Source: Halichoerus grypus
Lineage: Eukaryota > Chordata > Mammalia > Carnivora > Phocidae
Length of the DNA: 64,000 nucleotides
Reading direction: 5' to 3'
NCBI RefSeq assembly: GCF_964656455.1
Contig: NC_135719.1
Coordinates: 68,374,283-68,438,282 of the forward strand
Position numbers and translations under genes: made by a program
Shown: positions 1 to 13,900 of the stretch, one piece after another
How the letters are laid out: every line of letters begins with the position of its first letter
Position numbering within the stretch: position 1 is the stretch's first letter
The notes under the pieces: generated by a model
What the model was told of the DNA's origin: nothing
Databases searched by the model: none
What the model saw: only the letters and a program-made list of their open reading frames with translations

Positions 1-374
1 TTTAAAAAAATCTGCCAGGTAGCCATATAGGAAGTTGAGCTCAGGGAGAATTAAACTCTGGTATATAGTTTATTAAATGGAACATACTATTGCTGTTGTT
101 CATTAATGGGCCATTGTGGCCCTCGTGTCAGAAAGCATTTGACATTAGTTTGAGAAATTGTCTTGTATTCTTTATTTATTGGATACCAAAATCCCAGATG
201 TTAATTCATCTTCAATTTTATGTTCGTGGAATTTTTTCCCAATGTTACTACTATTTTGGAAAGATTGGGAACTTAGAGCAGCTTTAGAAAAGCAGTTTGC
301 TTTCATGAACAGTTTTTGTAAATGTTGTAATCTAAAATGTTATACTCTAACATACTACTTGGTGTGGTGCTATC

Positions 375-551
375 TTTTTTTAAGATTTTATTTGAGAGAG
401 AGCACAAGCAGGGGGAGTGGCAGGCAGAGGGAGAGGGAGAAGCAGGCTCCCCGCTGAACAGGGAGCCCGATGTGGGGCTTGATCCCAGGACCCCAGGATC
501 ATGACCCGAGCTGAAGGCAGACCCTTAACTGCCTGAGCCACTCAGGCGCCC
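375..551 (-). mobile_element. Carnivore tRNA-derived SINE
   Basis: Reverse copy: T-rich tail, then purine-rich body, ending in the complement of the conserved head (ctcaggcgcc). It is flanked by diverged direct repeats near 361-374 and 552-565 (gRtgtggtg core). Confidence 0.9.
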
Positions 552-855
552 GATGTGGTGTTTTCTAAAGTATATTTCTGGAAGCAGCAGGTCTTTTAGA
601 TACTCTGAGGGGAAAAAAAAATGTTCCATGGTCAAAGTTTGAGAAACACCAAATGGCTGTAAAACCTCCCGTCCCCCATGAAGATTCATAGTGCATATTA
701 CATTAAAGGCTCTAAGACGTCCTTTATTAAAGATGTCTATTTTATTGTTTAATACAGAAGTTACCAAACTTATTTGACAATTAAACATTTTTTAAGATAG
801 TACTTATTATATCCGTATGGAACATAGTGTGGGAAATGCTGCCATAATTAAATAA

Positions 856-1080
856 ATAGCGACTAACATTTTTGGAGTACTGACTATATGCCAGGCACTA
901 TTGTAAGGACTTTAAGTGATTTAACTTATTTAGTCCTCACAACTAAGCTATGAGGTAGATGCTGTTATCCCATTTTCTAGATGAAGAAACAGGCATAGCA
1001 CGTTAAAATAACTTACTTTAGGTTACATAGCTAATAGAGGGACTAGAACTCATCCCACGCAGTCTAGATCCAGAGCCTGC
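856..1080 (-). repeat. MIR SINE remnant
   Basis: Matches the MIR complement: atgccaggcacta, tttagtcctcacaac, tgaggtagatgctg, then a lost-consensus 'accession to tissue' style core ending cagagcctgcattct. Ancient and diverged; its end is interrupted by the next SINE. Confidence 0.75.
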
Positions 1081-1085
1081 ATTCT

Positions 1086-1256
1086 TTTTTTTTTTAAGAT
1101 TTTATTTATTTATTTGAAAGAGAGCGAAGAAGAGAGGGAACATAAGCAGGGGGAGTGGGAGAGGGAGAAGTGGGCTGTGGGGCTCCATCCCAGGACACTG
1201 GAATCATGACCTGAGCTGAAGGCAGACGCTTAACGACTGAGCCATGCAGGCACCCC
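1086..1256 (-). mobile_element. Carnivore tRNA-derived SINE
   Basis: Reverse copy inserted in the tail of a MIR. A clear target-site duplication (cagagcctgcattctt) lies at about 1071-1086 and 1257-1272. Confidence 0.93.
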
Positions 1257-4200
1257 CAGAGCCTGCATTCTTAACCACTACATTATGCTCACTTTCAAAA
1301 GTGAAAATGAAGTATGCACGATAAAGTCTTTCTAAATGAGGTCTAGAAAGCATTTGAGTTGGACATGGAAGATTTTAGATGTAGGGACATAAGGGGGAAA
1401 GGCATTCCACATAGAAAGCTTGGTGAGTTACGGCACAGACAGAGTAAAGAGCACACAGGCATGAATGGTCTAGTTGGTAGGCAGCAAAAAAGATGCATGA
1501 AGGAGTGTGAAGGTTGAGGTCAGAGGATTCTGGGAGCTTAACTTCCCTCATATCTTGTATCGTTTGCTTATTATCTTTGAGAAATTTTATTCGTTTATTT
1601 ACCAGCAACTTCTTTTTTACTGTGTTTCCTAGTACTGTGGCAGGCCCTGGGGACTATGAAGATAAAAAAAAAAAAGACTCCTATTCTCTAGGAGCTTATA
1701 CTTGACATGCAGCAAATCCAGAACTTCTTGGTTGCTGCTGTAGAGGGTGGAAAGATGTGTTAGGAAGAGGGGACAGAACCTACCAGCTTACCTGAAGGTG
1801 GCTAAAATACTACTCAGAAGATGTAGCACTCAAAAGTGTGGCAGATGACGTTGAGGGGTGGGGGAGAAGGACATTACAGGCAGAATGAAAAGTTATGTAA
1901 ATATGTAGAAAGCATGATATGCTTAATGAATATTTAGAAGCTCCATATAACACCAACAGTAGGGTAGGGAATGGTAGAAGATGCCATCAGGGTTGGTAAA
2001 GGCCCACAGCGTAAGGGCTTTTGTATACCATAGAGAAGAGTTTAGATTTTTATCTTTGGTGTGATGGAGAGCCTTGAAAGAATTTTGGAGAAAAGCGTGG
2101 TGTGCTCAGATTTGTATGTGGGAAAGGTCAGATTAGCGGCAGTTTAACCATAGATTGGAATGGGTTGAGGCATAGTTCAGATGAGAGGTAATGAGTGTCA
2201 GGTTAGGACAGTGGCAGTAGGGGCTGAGAGGAGAGACAAAGATATAAGAAATACGTAGAGTGAAATTTTGATACACTATGGTAAATTCCTGAATGTGGGG
2301 ATTGAGGGAGAGGGAGGAATCTAACATGGTGCCTGGGCTTTTTGCCTGTGCAGCTAGATAGATGGTGGTACCACACACTGTGACAAAGAATGTGAATAGG
2401 ACACTGGTTTGAGAGAGAAGATCATTCAGGAAATACTTACCAAGGGTCTCTTTTGTGGCATGCACTGTGCTCGATTTGGGGGATATACCCAGGAAAGAAG
2501 ATGGTGTTACTACCTCTGTCTTAACACGGCATCTGTAGTTTGGTAGAAGAGACACACAGGAAAACAAGTAAGCAAATACATTAAAAAGTTCTTAACAGGC
2601 CAGCTTGGCGCCTGGGTCTAAGTCATTACGAGAGCAATGGCTTTGACTGCAGGACGGTTGCAAAGGCAGGTAGAGCTGGCCACTGTTGCTGGGGCTTAAT
2701 CTCCAACAGAGATATAGCCTGGCATCCCAGCCTTTTAGGCTGGCCATGCCTCTACTCATTTGCCATATCCAAGTGAAGAGATTGACTTCAGTTCTGGGCT
2801 CATAATACCTGCTTAGTCAGATGACCTTGGCAGATGAGACTTGAATCCAGCTAGAGCAGACAAGTTGGTGATAGGAGACAGCGATTCGAGAAAGTCATGT
2901 TTATCACTGACACTTTTTAGAGGTGGTGCAGTTTCTGGTAAAGACCCTGAGGACAGATGGCTGAGGTAGAGGAAAAGGTTGATGGTGGTAATTAGATCAG
3001 GAACTTGGGAGTTGCTACAGAAGGGTCATATGATGGATGTAAGCCACAGAGAATAGTGACAGAAGTAGGGGTGGACCGGGAAGGGAGGCTGTGAACCAGG
3101 AATTATGCTGTTCATCCGGAGAGTGAGTGGGTGGGAGGATGCTGGTGAGTAAGGGGGAGAGGAAAGTTTAACAGAATGGCAAATAGTAGCTTAGTAGGAG
3201 CGAGAGGTGGGGAGATAGAAATGGTCTGTTAATGGCAATGGGGGGAGCAAGGTTGCCTCTTATCTCCAAACTCTTGAATTGGGGTTTGGTTGAGAAAAAC
3301 CAGCCTCTGCAGAGAGCGGTAGGGGATGTGAGATGTACTGGGCATATCCAGGATTCATTCATCGAAGGCAAGGAAATGGAGAGAGGACGACACTGTGTTT
3401 TGGATGGGTTAAATTTCAGGTGTCCTTAGTACATCCAAAGGGGGGATGTAAAGTTTATTAGGTATTTGTATCTATGAGTTTGGAGCTGAGTCATCGTTGT
3501 GTTGTTGGTAGGCAGGGATGAGTCTGGTAAGACTGGCTAGGGAAAGCACGGTAGAGTAAGAAAAGGGAATGAGAACAGTCCTGTGAAATACTGTTTCTAA
3601 AGGATCAGACCAAGAAAGAGGAACCCCCAAAACAAGCACATATAGAAGTAGCCAAAGAGGTGGAATGAAAGTAAAAGTGACTTTGTAGATTCCAAGGGAG
3701 AGATTTTCAAGAAGGGAGTGGTCAAAAATAATCATTTAATTATCTTATAGCATTATTTAAATGTGTATGCATTGCATACTGTATGCCCAGAGACGGGGGA
3801 GAGTCTGTCTTACAGGTCTCCATTTCTCCTCTGACGATCTGCACAATAATGCATGAACAGTCTAGACCAGGAAGGCAAATGTACAGCACCTGGGTTGTAA
3901 TTCTCAGTCCTGTGCCCAGAGAGGACGTTACTGATTGGTCTGAGAACCTTTTCGCATAAGCTTGGGAATTAGCCTCCAAGGGCTGCTTAAAACTGAGCTC
4001 CAGTTACCAGTCCGTCAAAGTCAGCAAGTGAGATAAAGTCAGTTTGACATTCCTGCCTTCTATGATACTGCAACCTTATATGTTTTATTACCTTTTTGGT
4101 TTTCATTTTTCTAAACAGTAACACCATTTTTAACCTATTTTTGCCTATAATTTTCTCTTTCCTTTATCATTTATGGAAAAGTAATATAACTAATTTCAAA

Positions 4201-4439
4201 AAACATGTAATTTTATCCACTGCTGATCAAATACCCAGAAGGGCTCCTAACCACTCGTTTTCCTCATCTAACCTTCCTTCTTCCTTACTTCTCTTCTCCC
4301 AGACAGAAAATTGCCTCTGTTGTCTGGATTAGAATCCTTACTGTTTTCTCAGTAAAGGTTGTGAATTTGTCGAGTAAAAAGATAATTTAACTTACTAGCT
4401 TATAATAGAGGTCTCTTTCTTTCCAATCCAGTATCACCT

Positions 4440-4620
4440 TTATTTATTTTTTATTGAGCTATAATATATTCCCTGTAGAATGCTCAGGTCTCAAATGTTT
4501 ATTGTATGTAACCACTACTCAGAACGAGATACAGAACATTTCCATTATTCCAGAAAGTCTCCTGATTCCTGCCTTTCTGAATTGAAATTTCCATCCATCT
4601 CTAGGATTTTTCAACCTCCA
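4440..4620 (-). repeat. Old LINE-1 3' end fragment
   Basis: The run tttattgagctataat followed by gtaaccactactcag and acatttccattattcc is the usual complement of old mammalian L1 (L1M-type) 3' regions. It ends less than 60 bp before the exon acceptor. The subfamily is not resolved. Confidence 0.6.
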
Positions 4621-4678
4621 CGTTAGCATGATGTCATTGTGGCTTCTTTTAGCTTTTGTATCCATTTCTTTCTTGCAG

Positions 4679-4950
4679 GAGACCGAAGAGCCAATTGTAG
4701 AGTGTCAGGAATGTGAAACCGAAGTTTCCCCTTCACAGACTGGGGGCTCCTCAGGGGACCTGGGGGATATCAGCTCCTTCTCCTCCAAGGCATCCAGCTT
4801 ACACCACACGTCAAGTGGGACCAGCCTCTCAGCCATGCACAGCAGTGGCAGCTCAGGGAGAGGAGCCGGACCACTCAAAGGGAAAACCAGCGGGACAGAA
4901 CCCGCAGATTTTGCCTTGCCCAGCTCCCGAGGAGGCCCAGGAAAACTGAG
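4679..4950 (+). CDS. TP53BP1: TP53BP1 coding exon 1 of 10 in window
   Basis: The acceptor is ttcttgcag and the donor AG|gtgcag; 272 nt, starting in phase 0 and ending in phase 2. It encodes human-equivalent residues 1272-1362, a Ser/Gly-rich acidic linker starting [10 protein letters not shown] and containing [12 protein letters not shown]. This linker is disordered in the family. A reading frame continuing upstream of the acceptor is intronic. Confidence 0.96.
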
Positions 4951-7900
4951 GTGCAGACAGGGTCTCCAGAGAGAGAGAGCTACAGCAGGGGCAGGGTTGC
5001 TGACATTTTAATATCACAGGAAAAAGGGAGTCATGGGAAATCCCCCCGTCCTCCAACTAGGATAACTCAAATCCTCTTCCTCCCCTTTTGTTCCTCTCCT
5101 ATTTGGTTTTGCATGGGAGGTGGGGTGGAACTCTTTGGGAGCTAGACTTCGAAGAAAATGTAGGAGAACAGGTGAGGGGACTTTGGGAATGCTGGCATAT
5201 GCTGCTGCTGTCCCCATTTTATGTAGCCTACAAGTGTTTTGGTTGGGAGTACAAAAAGTTTAGGCCAGTGACCCCAACTTGACACATCCCTAGCTTTTTG
5301 TTACCCTCTGCAGGTGTCTAGAGCCTGAAGTAGAAGAGAAGGCAGGGCAGAAATGGGTGTGCTGTTCTTGAGGGCAGCGGTAGGAGGCTTTGTCAGGAGG
5401 GAACAGACTTGCACAGAGGAGGATGTCCTTTACATGTTATCGTACACTCCCACTCCCTGGTTGGTAGTTTTGGTGGTGGGTGTGCAGACCAGCTTCCTGC
5501 TGCCCTGGAGGGCTAGCGCATGTTGGCCTGGCATGTAGTTTAAGGGCCGTGGGGAGACTTTGTGAAGAAAGGACCCAATAGCAGGTGCTGTCAGACTAAC
5601 CTGTCTTCATTCTCTAGTCCTAGAAAAGGGGTCAGTCAGACAGGGGCGCCAGTGTGTGAGGAGGATGGTGATGCAGGCCTTGGCATCAGACAGGGAGGGA
5701 AGGCTCCAGTCACGCCTCGTGGGCGCGGGCGAAGGGGCCGCCCGCCTTCTCGGACCACTGGAACCAGGTACCTGGGTAGTGTGAGATACACTTAGTCTAT
5801 GACTTGTTCAGAAAAAAAAGGGAGTAGAGAGAAGAGAGGGGAGTAGAGAGTATGTGGGTGTCAGGAGGGACACGAGGGGTCCGCACTGACCGGGGAGCGG
5901 GCAGGGATCAGAGAGGCTACCAAGAAACCAGGCTTATGCCTGTGATGGGGTCCTCCAAGAACGGGCTGAGGAAGACCCATGGACAAAGGAGTGGGAAACT
6001 TGGTAGATAAGTACTTTTCTTAATTCTAACTGCCGCCTCCTATCTCTTATCTCTCTTTAGAGAAACAGCTGTTCCTGGCCCCTTGGGCATAGAGGACATT
6101 TCACCCAGCATGTCACCAGACGATAAGTCCTTCACCCGTATTGTGCCCCGAGTGCCGGACTCCACCAGGCGAGCAGACGTGGGTGCTGGTGCTTTGCGTC
6201 GAAGTGACTCTCCAGAGATTCCTTTCCAGGCTGCTGCTGGCCCTTCTGATGGCTTAGATGCCTCCTCTCCAGGGAATAGCTTTGTAGGGCTCCGTGTTGT
6301 AGCCAAGTGGTCGTCCAATGGCTATTTTTACTCTGGGAAAATCACTCGTGATGTCGGAGCTGGGAAGTATAAATTGCTCTTTGATGATGGGTACGAGTGT
6401 GATGTTTTGGGCAAGGACATTCTGCTGTGTGACCCCATCCCTCTGGATACGGAAGTGACCGCCCTCTCCGAGGATGAGTATTTCAGTGCAGGTAATAAAG
6501 GGGAGTGGAGTCTGCTGGGGCAGGCTTCTCTCCAGTCAGTTATTACCCCGAGCACTCGCTCCAGCCTAACTGCTCTGCAGGGGTCTCCAAAGCCGGAAAT
6601 GCCATTCCTGTTACGCTGGTTATTTTCACACTGGCTTTTCGGTTTTCCTTGGTTGCTTATTTTTGAATGAGCTCACTTTGGTATAATACTCTTAAGTATA
6701 CAGAGTACTATGCAAAGTGCAGAATACTGGGATAGCATAGGGAGCCCCTGTCCACCCCTCACCCAGCTTCCCAGCTTTCCCTGTTGTCAACATCTTCCAT
6801 TAGCGTGGTACAATTGTCACAACTAAGAAACTACCTTGACTCCTTACTAACTAACTGAATTCCAGACTTTATTTGGATTTCACCAACTTATATATGTCCT
6901 TTTTCTGTTCCAGGATCCAGTCCATTAGCCCTCATGTGTCCTTCGATCTCCTTTGATCTGTGACAGTTTCTGAATCTTTTCTTGTTTTTCGTGACCTTGA
7001 CAGTTTTGAGGGGTATACTGGTTAAGTATTTTGTAGAATGTCCCTCAGTTTGGGTTTGTCTCGTGTTTTCTTTGATTAGATCAGAGTTAGGGGTTTTGAA
7101 AAGACTGCTGTGGAGGTGAAGTGCCCTTCTTGTTATATCATATGGGGGAGAGAGGCCAGTGACATCCACAGGACATCACTGGTCTCGTTAACCTTTATCC
7201 CTCGGTTAAAGTGTTTGCCAGGTTTGTCCACTGTAAAGTTAGTGTTTTTCCTTTTTTTTTAAAAAGATTTTATTTATTTGAGAGAGAGAGAGCGAGAGAG
7301 GGAACACAAGCAGGGGGAGTGGGAGAGGGAGAAGGAGGCTTCCCGCTGAGCAGGGAGCCTGATGCGGGGCTCGATCCCAGGACCCTGGGATCATGACCTG
7401 AGCGGAAGGCAGATGCTTAACGACTGAGCCACCCAGGCGCCCCAAGTTAGTGTTTTTCCTTTTCACCACTGAGACTTACATATAGTACCTGCCTTGCTGG
7501 GAATCTAGTAGGTGAGTGTGGCAGATATATTGAGATACTTTTCTTAGGAAGAAGTTGTTAGTACTGTGTTTTTGTGCCTGTCTGGGTTGAAAAATGCTAC
7601 CTTTTTTTTTTTTTTAAGTAGCCAGTTCCCTATAATGGTGATGGTGAGAGATTTATATTTGTTATGACTGTTTCATGTGCCAGTTCTTTGAATATATTGC
7701 CTCCTTTCTATGAGCTAATTTGGATATAACATCATTTCTGGAGATTGTTTGGAACACTGATTGGGATGTAATGGGCAACAGCGCCTCTGATGAAGTGTCT
7801 TCTGACGTTCTTGTGATGTAGACTCTGGAGTAGTTGTTGTTTGCCCCTTTATTTCACTGTTAAACTTCACCTTCTAGCTCTGGATAACACTTAGCTTTGT

Positions 7901-10900
7901 GTGGCATCCGTTAGTAGCACATGGGTTTAGGTCTTTTATGACCTGTGGCTTACGTAGTTTGTATCAGATGTATTCATTCTTCTTTTTCTGGTGTAAAGCT
8001 TATCTTGGAGGTTCTCTTTAAGACAAAGAGTCTATATCCAGGATGAATTACCGCGTCAAGGGGTGGGGAGTCTGTGTCTCATTTATTGAGGCTGTCTACT
8101 AATGTCAGTGTTAGACTGCTTCTAGTTCTAGTAACTCTTCATCAGTGTGAAGTATATTTTTGCTTTGGGTTTCTTTGTCCTTTTGAAGGGGGTCTTTGTG
8201 ATTTAGTTTCCTGATAGAGATTTAAGCCAGGAGATGAAGAAGCCAAGGGGAAAGGGAGTGGTTGTGTGGTATAGATAAAGAGAGAACCAAGGCCTACTTT
8301 CATGTCTGTATTTCTTTCCTTGGTGGCATATGCTCTGGGTTTCTTTTAGCCCTTCATTCAAGCACAGGCTAATGGGGGAAAACAAATGGACCCTTATAAA
8401 AGGTGTTCATGATAATGCCTTGTTTTTATCTTATATATGTGTTTGTGTGTGTATACACATATATATATTGCACACGTGTGTGTAAATTGTTTATTGATAG
8501 GCAGAGGGAAGGAATATGATCTTTTTCATAGGGTTGAGAATGGGTTTTACTCAAGATCACACTGCTTGGTGGTGGCAGAATGAGACCTAGGCTCAGATTT
8601 CCTGAATTCCAGCCCTGATCCCTTTTATACTCCACACTGTGTTCCTTCTAACCTAGAGGCCTTATCTTTGGGTTCTGAATCAGAGCAAGAAGTAGATAAT
8701 AGGGAAAATTAGGCAGGAGAGGCAGAATTTATTTATTTTTTCCTTTCTTTGCTCTATATCTCTATTTTGATTTAGCCACACAGACACATGCTCTCTCAGA
8801 GTGATGTTATCTTTCACCTACAACTTAACTCAAGAATTATCAATCAGCCTCCAAAGAAACCAAGAAGGAAAGGTTTAGTAAATTATAATGGGATTGTTAA
8901 GAAACCACACGTCGTTTCACTTCAAAAAAGAATTGAACTACTGACAACTCATAAATGCTGGCTTTAGGAAGTTATTTTACAACTAAAGGGTTCCTTCTGT
9001 TGAGAAACTTTCCATGTCCCAATCCCAGGGTAGTAGCTACATACATTCATAAGTGGTGGTGTTGTCTGTAATTGATAGTTGGAATTTCTTTAAGTACTAA
9101 CTTCAGCCCACTGTGGGACCTCTTAATGCCCTGACCCAACCCCGCTGTGCAGAGCCATTGTGAGTGGATGCCGAGCAACCTAAAACAACAGCAGGCTGCT
9201 CTTATGTTGTTCCCACCCAGGAGTGGTGAAAGGGCATAGGAAGGAGTCTGGAGAGCTGTACTACAGCATTGAAAAAGAAGGCCAAAGGAAGTGGTACAAG
9301 CGAATGGCCGTCATCTTGTCCTTGGAGCAAGGAAACAGACTAAGGGAGCAGTATGGCCTTGGCCCATATGAAGCAGTAACACCCCTCACCAAGGCAGCAG
9401 ACATCAGCTTGGGTAAGACCTTTGCTTCCTGAGAAACTGCCTCCGGGCCCCTGCTTTGTGGTGGGAGGAGTGAATTCTAGAGCAGTAAGCATGCTTCCCT
9501 AAATCTTACTGTTCCTGTGGTGTTTGAGATGCTGATGAGCTGCCGTTTTCTGGAGCCTCTGCCTAGCTCTGTTTCCTTCCTGGGACCAGATAGTAAGTTC
9601 TCAGATTCTTCTGGCCTCCCCAGTTCTGCAGGGAGCCAGACATATTTCGGTCATGACTGAGACCGAAATGAAATGATGGTGGCTTGGAAAGAGGTTTCTG
9701 CCCCCGTGGGAGGTGGAGGAAAGGGTGTGGTGATCTCTAACTCAGGCTCTGCCCAGCTTCTTGAAGACCAGGGCCTCGGACCATGGGAGTTGACCAACCT
9801 TTGGCTTATCCTATCCTAGATAATTTGGTGGAAGGGAAGCGGAAACGGCGCAGCAACATCAGCTCCCCAGCCACCCCCACTGCCTCCAGCAGCAGCAGCA
9901 CAACCCCTACCCGCAAGACCACAGAAAGCCCTCGTGCCTCCTCGGGAGTTCTCTCAGGCAAAAGAAAACTGATCACTTCTGAAGAGGAACGGTCCCCTGC
10001 CAAGCGAGGCCGGAAGTCTGCCACTGTGAAACCTGGTAAGTGCTCCCTTTTGCCTCATTCTCCCTCAGACCACTGTGGACTGCAGGGCCAGCTGCTGGGG
10101 AGCTGCAGCCTGATAAGTGGCGATGGCCCCTCTGTCCTGGCTACAAAGGTGGGGTCCCACACAAGCCCTAGGTGGTACTCCGCTGACTGCATCCACCTTT
10201 ATGCATCTCCCAGCAGAGTCCAGTAGAGGTAGATAGGACACGAGGTCTTGATTGGAAACATCCATTGACTTCTGAGTAGGTTCTGAGAGGGAAAGAAGTA
10301 TTGAATTTTAAGCAGATTCAAAATTGGTGCAATTGGTCTTACATTTCTTCCTTTACCTGGCACCATCTTCTACCTCAGGAGGCTCTGCTTCCCCCTCTCT
10401 TGCCCTCAGGGTCCTCTGGCTCTCCCAGATTTCCTCGTGAAAGCTAGTACCTCCCTCTGCATCTCCCCTCCTCATACTGTTCGCCAAACAACTGTTTTCC
10501 AGTCCCTCATGCTTCATATTAACAGGAATTTATCCATCTCTGTTTACAGAGTCTCTGCTATGATCCATTCACAGCCACTGGGGTTCTAGAGACACAGGGG
10601 TAAAGTCCTCAGTGTCTGCCCTGAGGGAGCCCTCTCAGTGCAGCAAACTGAAGGACTTCATTGATTGTTACATTGTCCTGGCACCGGAACTTCTTTTGTT
10701 TGCTGTGTATTTGGGTTGTGTCCTCTTCATATCTATCTCACACTTCTGTTGTGTTCAGGTTATGTGAGGCATGGAACTAAGTGCTTCACACATACTACCT
10801 CAGATAATCCCTATGAGGTATAGGTGCTAGAATTCATTTTCCCGGTGAAGAATCTGAGGCACAGCAAAGTGGGCTAACTTCCCCAAGGTGACCTAGTAAT

Positions 10901-13900
10901 CCAGAATTTACACTCAGGCAGTTTGACTTTCAAGTCCAGGCTTACACAGACTACAGCAGACTGTTCTCCTCCTGCTGGTTTTGTTTTAGGGAGGCATGAC
11001 CTGTCTGTCATCTTAGCCTCCTAATGAGGCTATGATTCCGCTTCTCCAAATCAGGTATTTGTTTTCTTTTTGAGGACTTATTGGGGCACTCCTAGCATGG
11101 GTGTTCTGGGAGTCCTGGGTTGGCTGGTTCACTCACCCACCCCCAGGGGTTGGAAACTCGGACAGTTGAAGCAGGCTGGTTTGATGGAGCTCCATCAACG
11201 TGTAAGAACACTATTACCAAGTATTCTGTGCACCATTCTGGTGAGGGTCAGGGATAGGGTGGGAGTATCTGCCAGGGACATTTGTTGGGCTTTTTGTTTC
11301 TGTTTTTAAGGGCTGTTTCAAAATATCACATATCCTGGGGAATTCCGAGCACTGGGCAGAGAAAGTGGGCTGAAGATTTCCAAATATTTTTTCATTCTTA
11401 CCTAAGCTTTGTTTGTTTTAGAACCACCACTTTCTTCAAATGATCTCAGAAGTATTTGGTTTCACTGTATAAAAACAATACTAGTTGATTTTCATTTATG
11501 AAAATCATGTATATATCATCATGACTGTAAAATTTAAATACATCAAATTTCTCTACACTGTAAATTGGGTCCTAGGTTATTGAGTCCTAGGTTAATGGTC
11601 TTTGGTCAGTAGCTCAAAAAAGGTGATCAGGACACTGCCTACCCATCCCGTTGTGCCCAGGTGGTGGTCTGTAGCCTTCTAGTAACTGTGTTCTGTCCTT
11701 TCCAGGGGCGGTGGGGGCAGGAGAGTTTGTGAGCCCCTGTGAGAGTGGAGACAACATGGGTGAACCCTCTGCCCTGGAAGAGCAGAGAGGGCCTTTGCCC
11801 CTCAACAAGACCTTGTTTTTGGGCTATGCTTTTCTTCTCACTATGGCCACAACCAGTGACAAGTTGGCCAGTCGCTCCAAACTGCCAGACGGTCCTACAG
11901 GAAGCAGTGAGGAAGAGGAGGGTAAGTCCCTAGGAAGCCCTGGGGGCTCTGACACTTGGGCATTTTCCTCCTTTCCATTCACTCTATGAGCCTGTAAAGG
12001 AAGCAGTGCCAGTGGCATCTGGGTCTTGGTCAGGGAAAATGAACGAGCCCTGCTTCTTGATTTATAGACTGTTTCCACAAAACTCCTCTTGGTGGCTCCT
12101 CAAAACAACACTGTGAGGCAGGTGGGAGATAGATCTTATCATCCGCTTTACAGATGAGGAAACAAGCTTGGAGAGGTTAAATAATTGCTTTTTTCTGCAA
12201 TAATGGTAGACTCGGGACTAGAACCTCTGTTCATTTTATCCTACTGCAGTCATCCAGATCTGTCAAGTTTCTGAATGCCCTGCTGCTTTCCCATCTGTGT
12301 TCTAGGGCCAACTGCTAGAGCAAACCCACGTTGGGGCTGAAGTTCAGTCTCTTGAGGTCTGAGCATAAGACTGAGAATGTAGGGTGCCCAGAGCCCTAGG
12401 GTCATTACAGAGAAACAGCTTCTAAGCCTTTTCAACTCTTGTATCTCTCTTCAACCTTAAACTACATCTATATATTGCATTTCTACGTTGTCTGTTACAT
12501 AGGGTTTGAGTAAGGCTGCAGTGGGAAGAGGTAAAAATTGTTTCAACTGTCTAAAGAGTGTGTGCTCTAGGAGAGAAAATGGTCACATACAAATGTATGC
12601 ACTATTAAGTGACTCAACAGCAGCATCCAGATGTTTCTGCAAAAGCTAAAGGTCCAGATGGGATGATGTTCTGCAGGTTAGAGTTGAATCTTGCAAGAGG
12701 GAATTGAATTAGGGAACATGGCTATCATAAAATAGCAGCATTGCAGATCTGTGATGATTGGCATTTCAGGTGTGTGGATGACTCTTCGCTAACTAACCAA
12801 AACTCTATCTCACCAACCGTAGCCATGTGGAGGTCTGTAGAGACGTAGGAAGGGTGGTTGGGGAGTTGCAGGTAGGGTTTATGCTGTTTGGAAGGTGCAT
12901 AAACAGAGTGATTGGTAAGATCGGCTCTGGCATGCGGGAGCAGGTGTGGTATGTGTGGGGTTTCAAGGTTAAGTGTGCACCCAGCCTTTTTTGTCAGACA
13001 GAATTGAGATAGGTATCATTGGAGATAAGGTTTATGAAGAGTTTCCTAGCCAAGAGTGTAGTTTCACTTTGATCATAATGAGTCCCTTGAGGATTGTGTG
13101 AAATGTGCTGTGGCATCAAAACAGTGTTTGTGGTCTTGTTTTCTTTTGCTTTTACAGTATTGCTAGACTCTGGACCTTCCTTATTCTCCAGCACACTCCT
13201 AGCCCTTCACTAGACCAGGACTTCATAAGGCAGTTCTGTAGATGTTTTATTTGTGGGTTGGTACAGCATGGTCAAGAAAGCCAGCTTTGGTATGAGATAC
13301 AGATGGTCCAGTTCCTTAAAAATCCGTGACCCTGTGTGAGATTAATAAACTCAGCTCATAAAAATTCCCTCCATTGCTGATATATCAAATGTTTTTAATC
13401 TCAACCTTGTAACCAAAAAGTGAGGGGAGGTAGGCCTTGTCTAAATGAGAGGAAATTGGGCATTTTTTAGGGAGATTTCCAGGTTTCTTTCTTTCATTTT
13501 TTAAAGATTTTATTTATTTGACAGAGAGCGCACAAGCAGGGGGAGCAGCAGACAGAGGGAGAGGCAAGGCTAAGCAGGGAGCCTGATGCAGGGCTGGATC
13601 CCAGGACCCTGGGATCGTGACCTGAGCCAAAGGCAGATGCTTAACCGAATGAGCCACCCAGGTGCCCCGATTTCCAGGTTTCTTGTGGAAAATGTGGTTA
13701 TAGTGAACATGTCTGTTTTATGTTGCTCCTTTATCACTGGACATTGCCCGACAGTACCAATATTTTTGATATTTTTGGCACATTGAATGTCCCTCAATCT
13801 CAAGAAGCCTGAAGACATTTTTACTAAAACAATCTTCTAACAGAGTATTAACAGTTTTAAAGAAAAATGGGAATTCTTAGATGTTACTTTAGATCAGGAG

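Larger units (their letters stand above)
1..4678 (+). other. TP53BP1: TP53BP1 intron (3' part, at least 4.7 kb)
   Basis: No reading frame here resembles 53BP1, so this is read as intron upstream of the first visible exon. It holds two reverse SINEs, a MIR remnant and an old L1 tail that ends close to the acceptor. The stretch 1300-4430 shows nothing I recognise beyond single-copy-like sequence. Confidence 0.8.
6492..9220 (+). other. TP53BP1: TP53BP1 intron, 2.7 kb
   Basis: The left half is an old L1-derived block split by one reverse SINE. The right half has a TG/TATA-rich simple stretch near 8435-8485 and otherwise unremarkable sequence. Confidence 0.85.

Noticed and set aside
6492..6670. 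Extension of the TP53BP1 Tudor exon into the intron as a coding end
   Set aside because: The donor gtaataaag is good, and the next exon at 9221 completes the Gly codon and continues the known protein.
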